NCBI GenBank assembly: GCA_035456985.1 | Contig: DATICE010000169.1 | Location: 1-14,980, forward strand | Origin: SG8-41 sp035456985 | Lineage (GTDB): Bacteria > Pseudomonadota > Gammaproteobacteria > Burkholderiales > SG8-41 | Direction of reading: 5' to 3' | Length of the DNA stretch: 14,980 bases | In this document: one piece after another, positions 14,384-14,980 of the stretch | Layout: the number at the start of each line of letters is the position of its first letter | How positions within the stretch are numbered: position 1 is the stretch's first letter | The notes under the pieces: model-generated | What the model was told of the DNA's origin: nothing | The model's database searches: none | Seen by the model: the letters and a program-made list of their open reading frames with translations, nothing else | Translations under genes and position numbers: made by a program

Positions 14384-14980
14384 TCAGATCTTGAAGGTCG
14401 TGGCGAGCTTCTTCGGCGCCGGCGTGTTCTTGAGCTTCACGTAGGCGGGCAGCCCGTTGCGGTACGGCGGATAGTCCTCGCCCTGCACCAGCGGCTCGAG
14501 GTACTGCCGGCACTTCTCCGTGATGTGGAAGCCATCCTCGGTAATGTAGTCGCGCGGCATCATCTTCTCGTGGTTGGCGATTTCCTTGAGGTCCGCCACG
14601 CCAATGACCCAGCGGTAGGGCTTGCTGGACTTCCTGACGATGATCGGCATCACGCCGTTCACGCCCTTCACCGCGAGCTCGACGGCGGCCTTGCCCACCG
14701 CGTAGGACTGCAGTACGTCTGTTCTTGATGCGATGTGGCGCGCGGAGCGCTGCAGGTAATCCGCGACCGCCCAGTGGTACTTCTGCTTGAGCTTCTCCTG
14801 CACGAGCTGCGCGATAAGCGGCGCAACGCCGCCCAGCTGAGCGTGGCCGAATGCGTCTCGGAGCCCCGATTCGGAGAGGAACTTGCCGTCCGCCCGGCGC
14901 AGGCCTTCGGATACCGCGACCGCGCAATAGCCGAACTTTCCGACGGTCTCGGTCACCCGGGCGAGAAAGCGCTCCTCGTC
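14384..14980 (-). CDS. pfp: Pyrophosphate-dependent 6-phosphofructokinase, C-terminal part (5' end outside window)
   Basis: The frame is open from the right window edge (DEERFLARVTETVGKFGY...) to the TGA at 14386-14384, giving 198 residues of a protein expected to be about 400. This is the C-terminal half of a PPi-type phosphofructokinase. GYCAVAVSEGL is the conserved central strand. YLQRSARHIASRTDVLQSYAVGKAAVELAV corresponds to the sugar-phosphate-binding R-x-x-R helix of the family. Catalytic PPi-specificity residues lie in the missing N-terminal half, so assignment as PPi-dependent rests on this C-terminal pattern and on the adjacent hppA. The enzyme interconverts fructose-6-phosphate plus PPi and fructose-1,6-bisphosphate plus Pi, reversibly. 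Confidence 0.88.
   Translation of the reverse strand, partial: DEERFLARVTETVGKFGYCAVAVSEGLRRADGKFLSESGLRDAFGHAQLGGVAPLIAQLVQEKLKQKYHWAVADYLQRSARHIASRTDVLQSYAVGKAAVELAVKGVNGVMPIIVRKSSKPYRWVIGVADLKEIANHEKMMPRDYITEDGFHITEKCRQYLEPLVQGEDYPPYRNGLPAYVKLKNTPAPKKLATTFKI

Noticed and set aside
12384..14927. An 847-codon open frame on the minus strand overlapping hppA and pfp
   Set aside because: It is Arg/Gly/Ala-rich and low in complexity, the typical off-frame shadow of a GC-rich gene. hppA in the other frame is unmistakable over its full length.

Overview
The window is GC-rich, densely coded bacterial chromosome. Its gene content (lone chromosomal ParA, gamma-class carbonic anhydrase followed by a small MNKYGFKIRTRGG-type protein, PPi-dependent phosphofructokinase next to a membrane H+-pyrophosphatase, PhnDCEE and Ssu/Tau-type importers) looks most like a betaproteobacterium, perhaps an uncultured Burkholderiales or Nitrosomonadales relative. 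That placement is inferred from gene content and protein character; no rRNA or tRNA gene is present to settle it. I see no insertion sequence, integrase, phage gene or CRISPR array, and no gene-free stretch longer than about 180 bases.

Layout. (1) Positions 1-2148, all minus strand: a zinc-free medium-chain dehydrogenase/quinone reductase cut by the window edge, preceded by a GntR/FCD regulator with a near-consensus promoter carrying a palindrome on its -35 box. Upstream of that is a 45-residue two-helix membrane protein that is easy to miss because of its size. (2) Positions 2301-7320, plus strand: glycerol kinase (glpK), then a complete phosphonate/phosphite-type ABC importer, phnD-phnC-phnE-phnE, tightly packed with a 4-bp overlap between the two permeases. 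(3) Positions 7336-8748: a GNAT acetyltransferase on the minus strand and, divergently, an orphan ParA-type ATPase on the plus strand. (4) Positions 8789-14980, all minus strand, read from the right edge leftward: pfp (PPi-dependent phosphofructokinase, 5' end outside the window), hppA (K+-independent-type H+-pyrophosphatase), a nitrate/sulfonate-type ABC importer (binding protein, permease, ATPase), gamma-carbonic anhydrase and a 73-residue conserved small protein.

How the genes work together. The pfp-hppA pair forms a pyrophosphate-based energy module: PFK can use or make PPi at the fructose-6-P/fructose-1,6-P2 step, and HppA couples PPi hydrolysis to proton pumping. The two importers each have all their components but no catabolic enzymes beside them, so their substrates cannot be fixed from the window. 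GlpK supplies glycerol-3-phosphate; no glpF, glpD or glpR is nearby, so it is an isolated glycerol gene placed head-on to the phn cluster.

No clearly new defence, mobile or biosynthetic system is visible. The points most worth a second look are the 45-aa membrane protein, the palindrome on the GntR promoter together with loss of most FCD metal ligands, the strong hairpin between the binding-protein and permease cistrons, the lone ParA, and the pfp-hppA pair.
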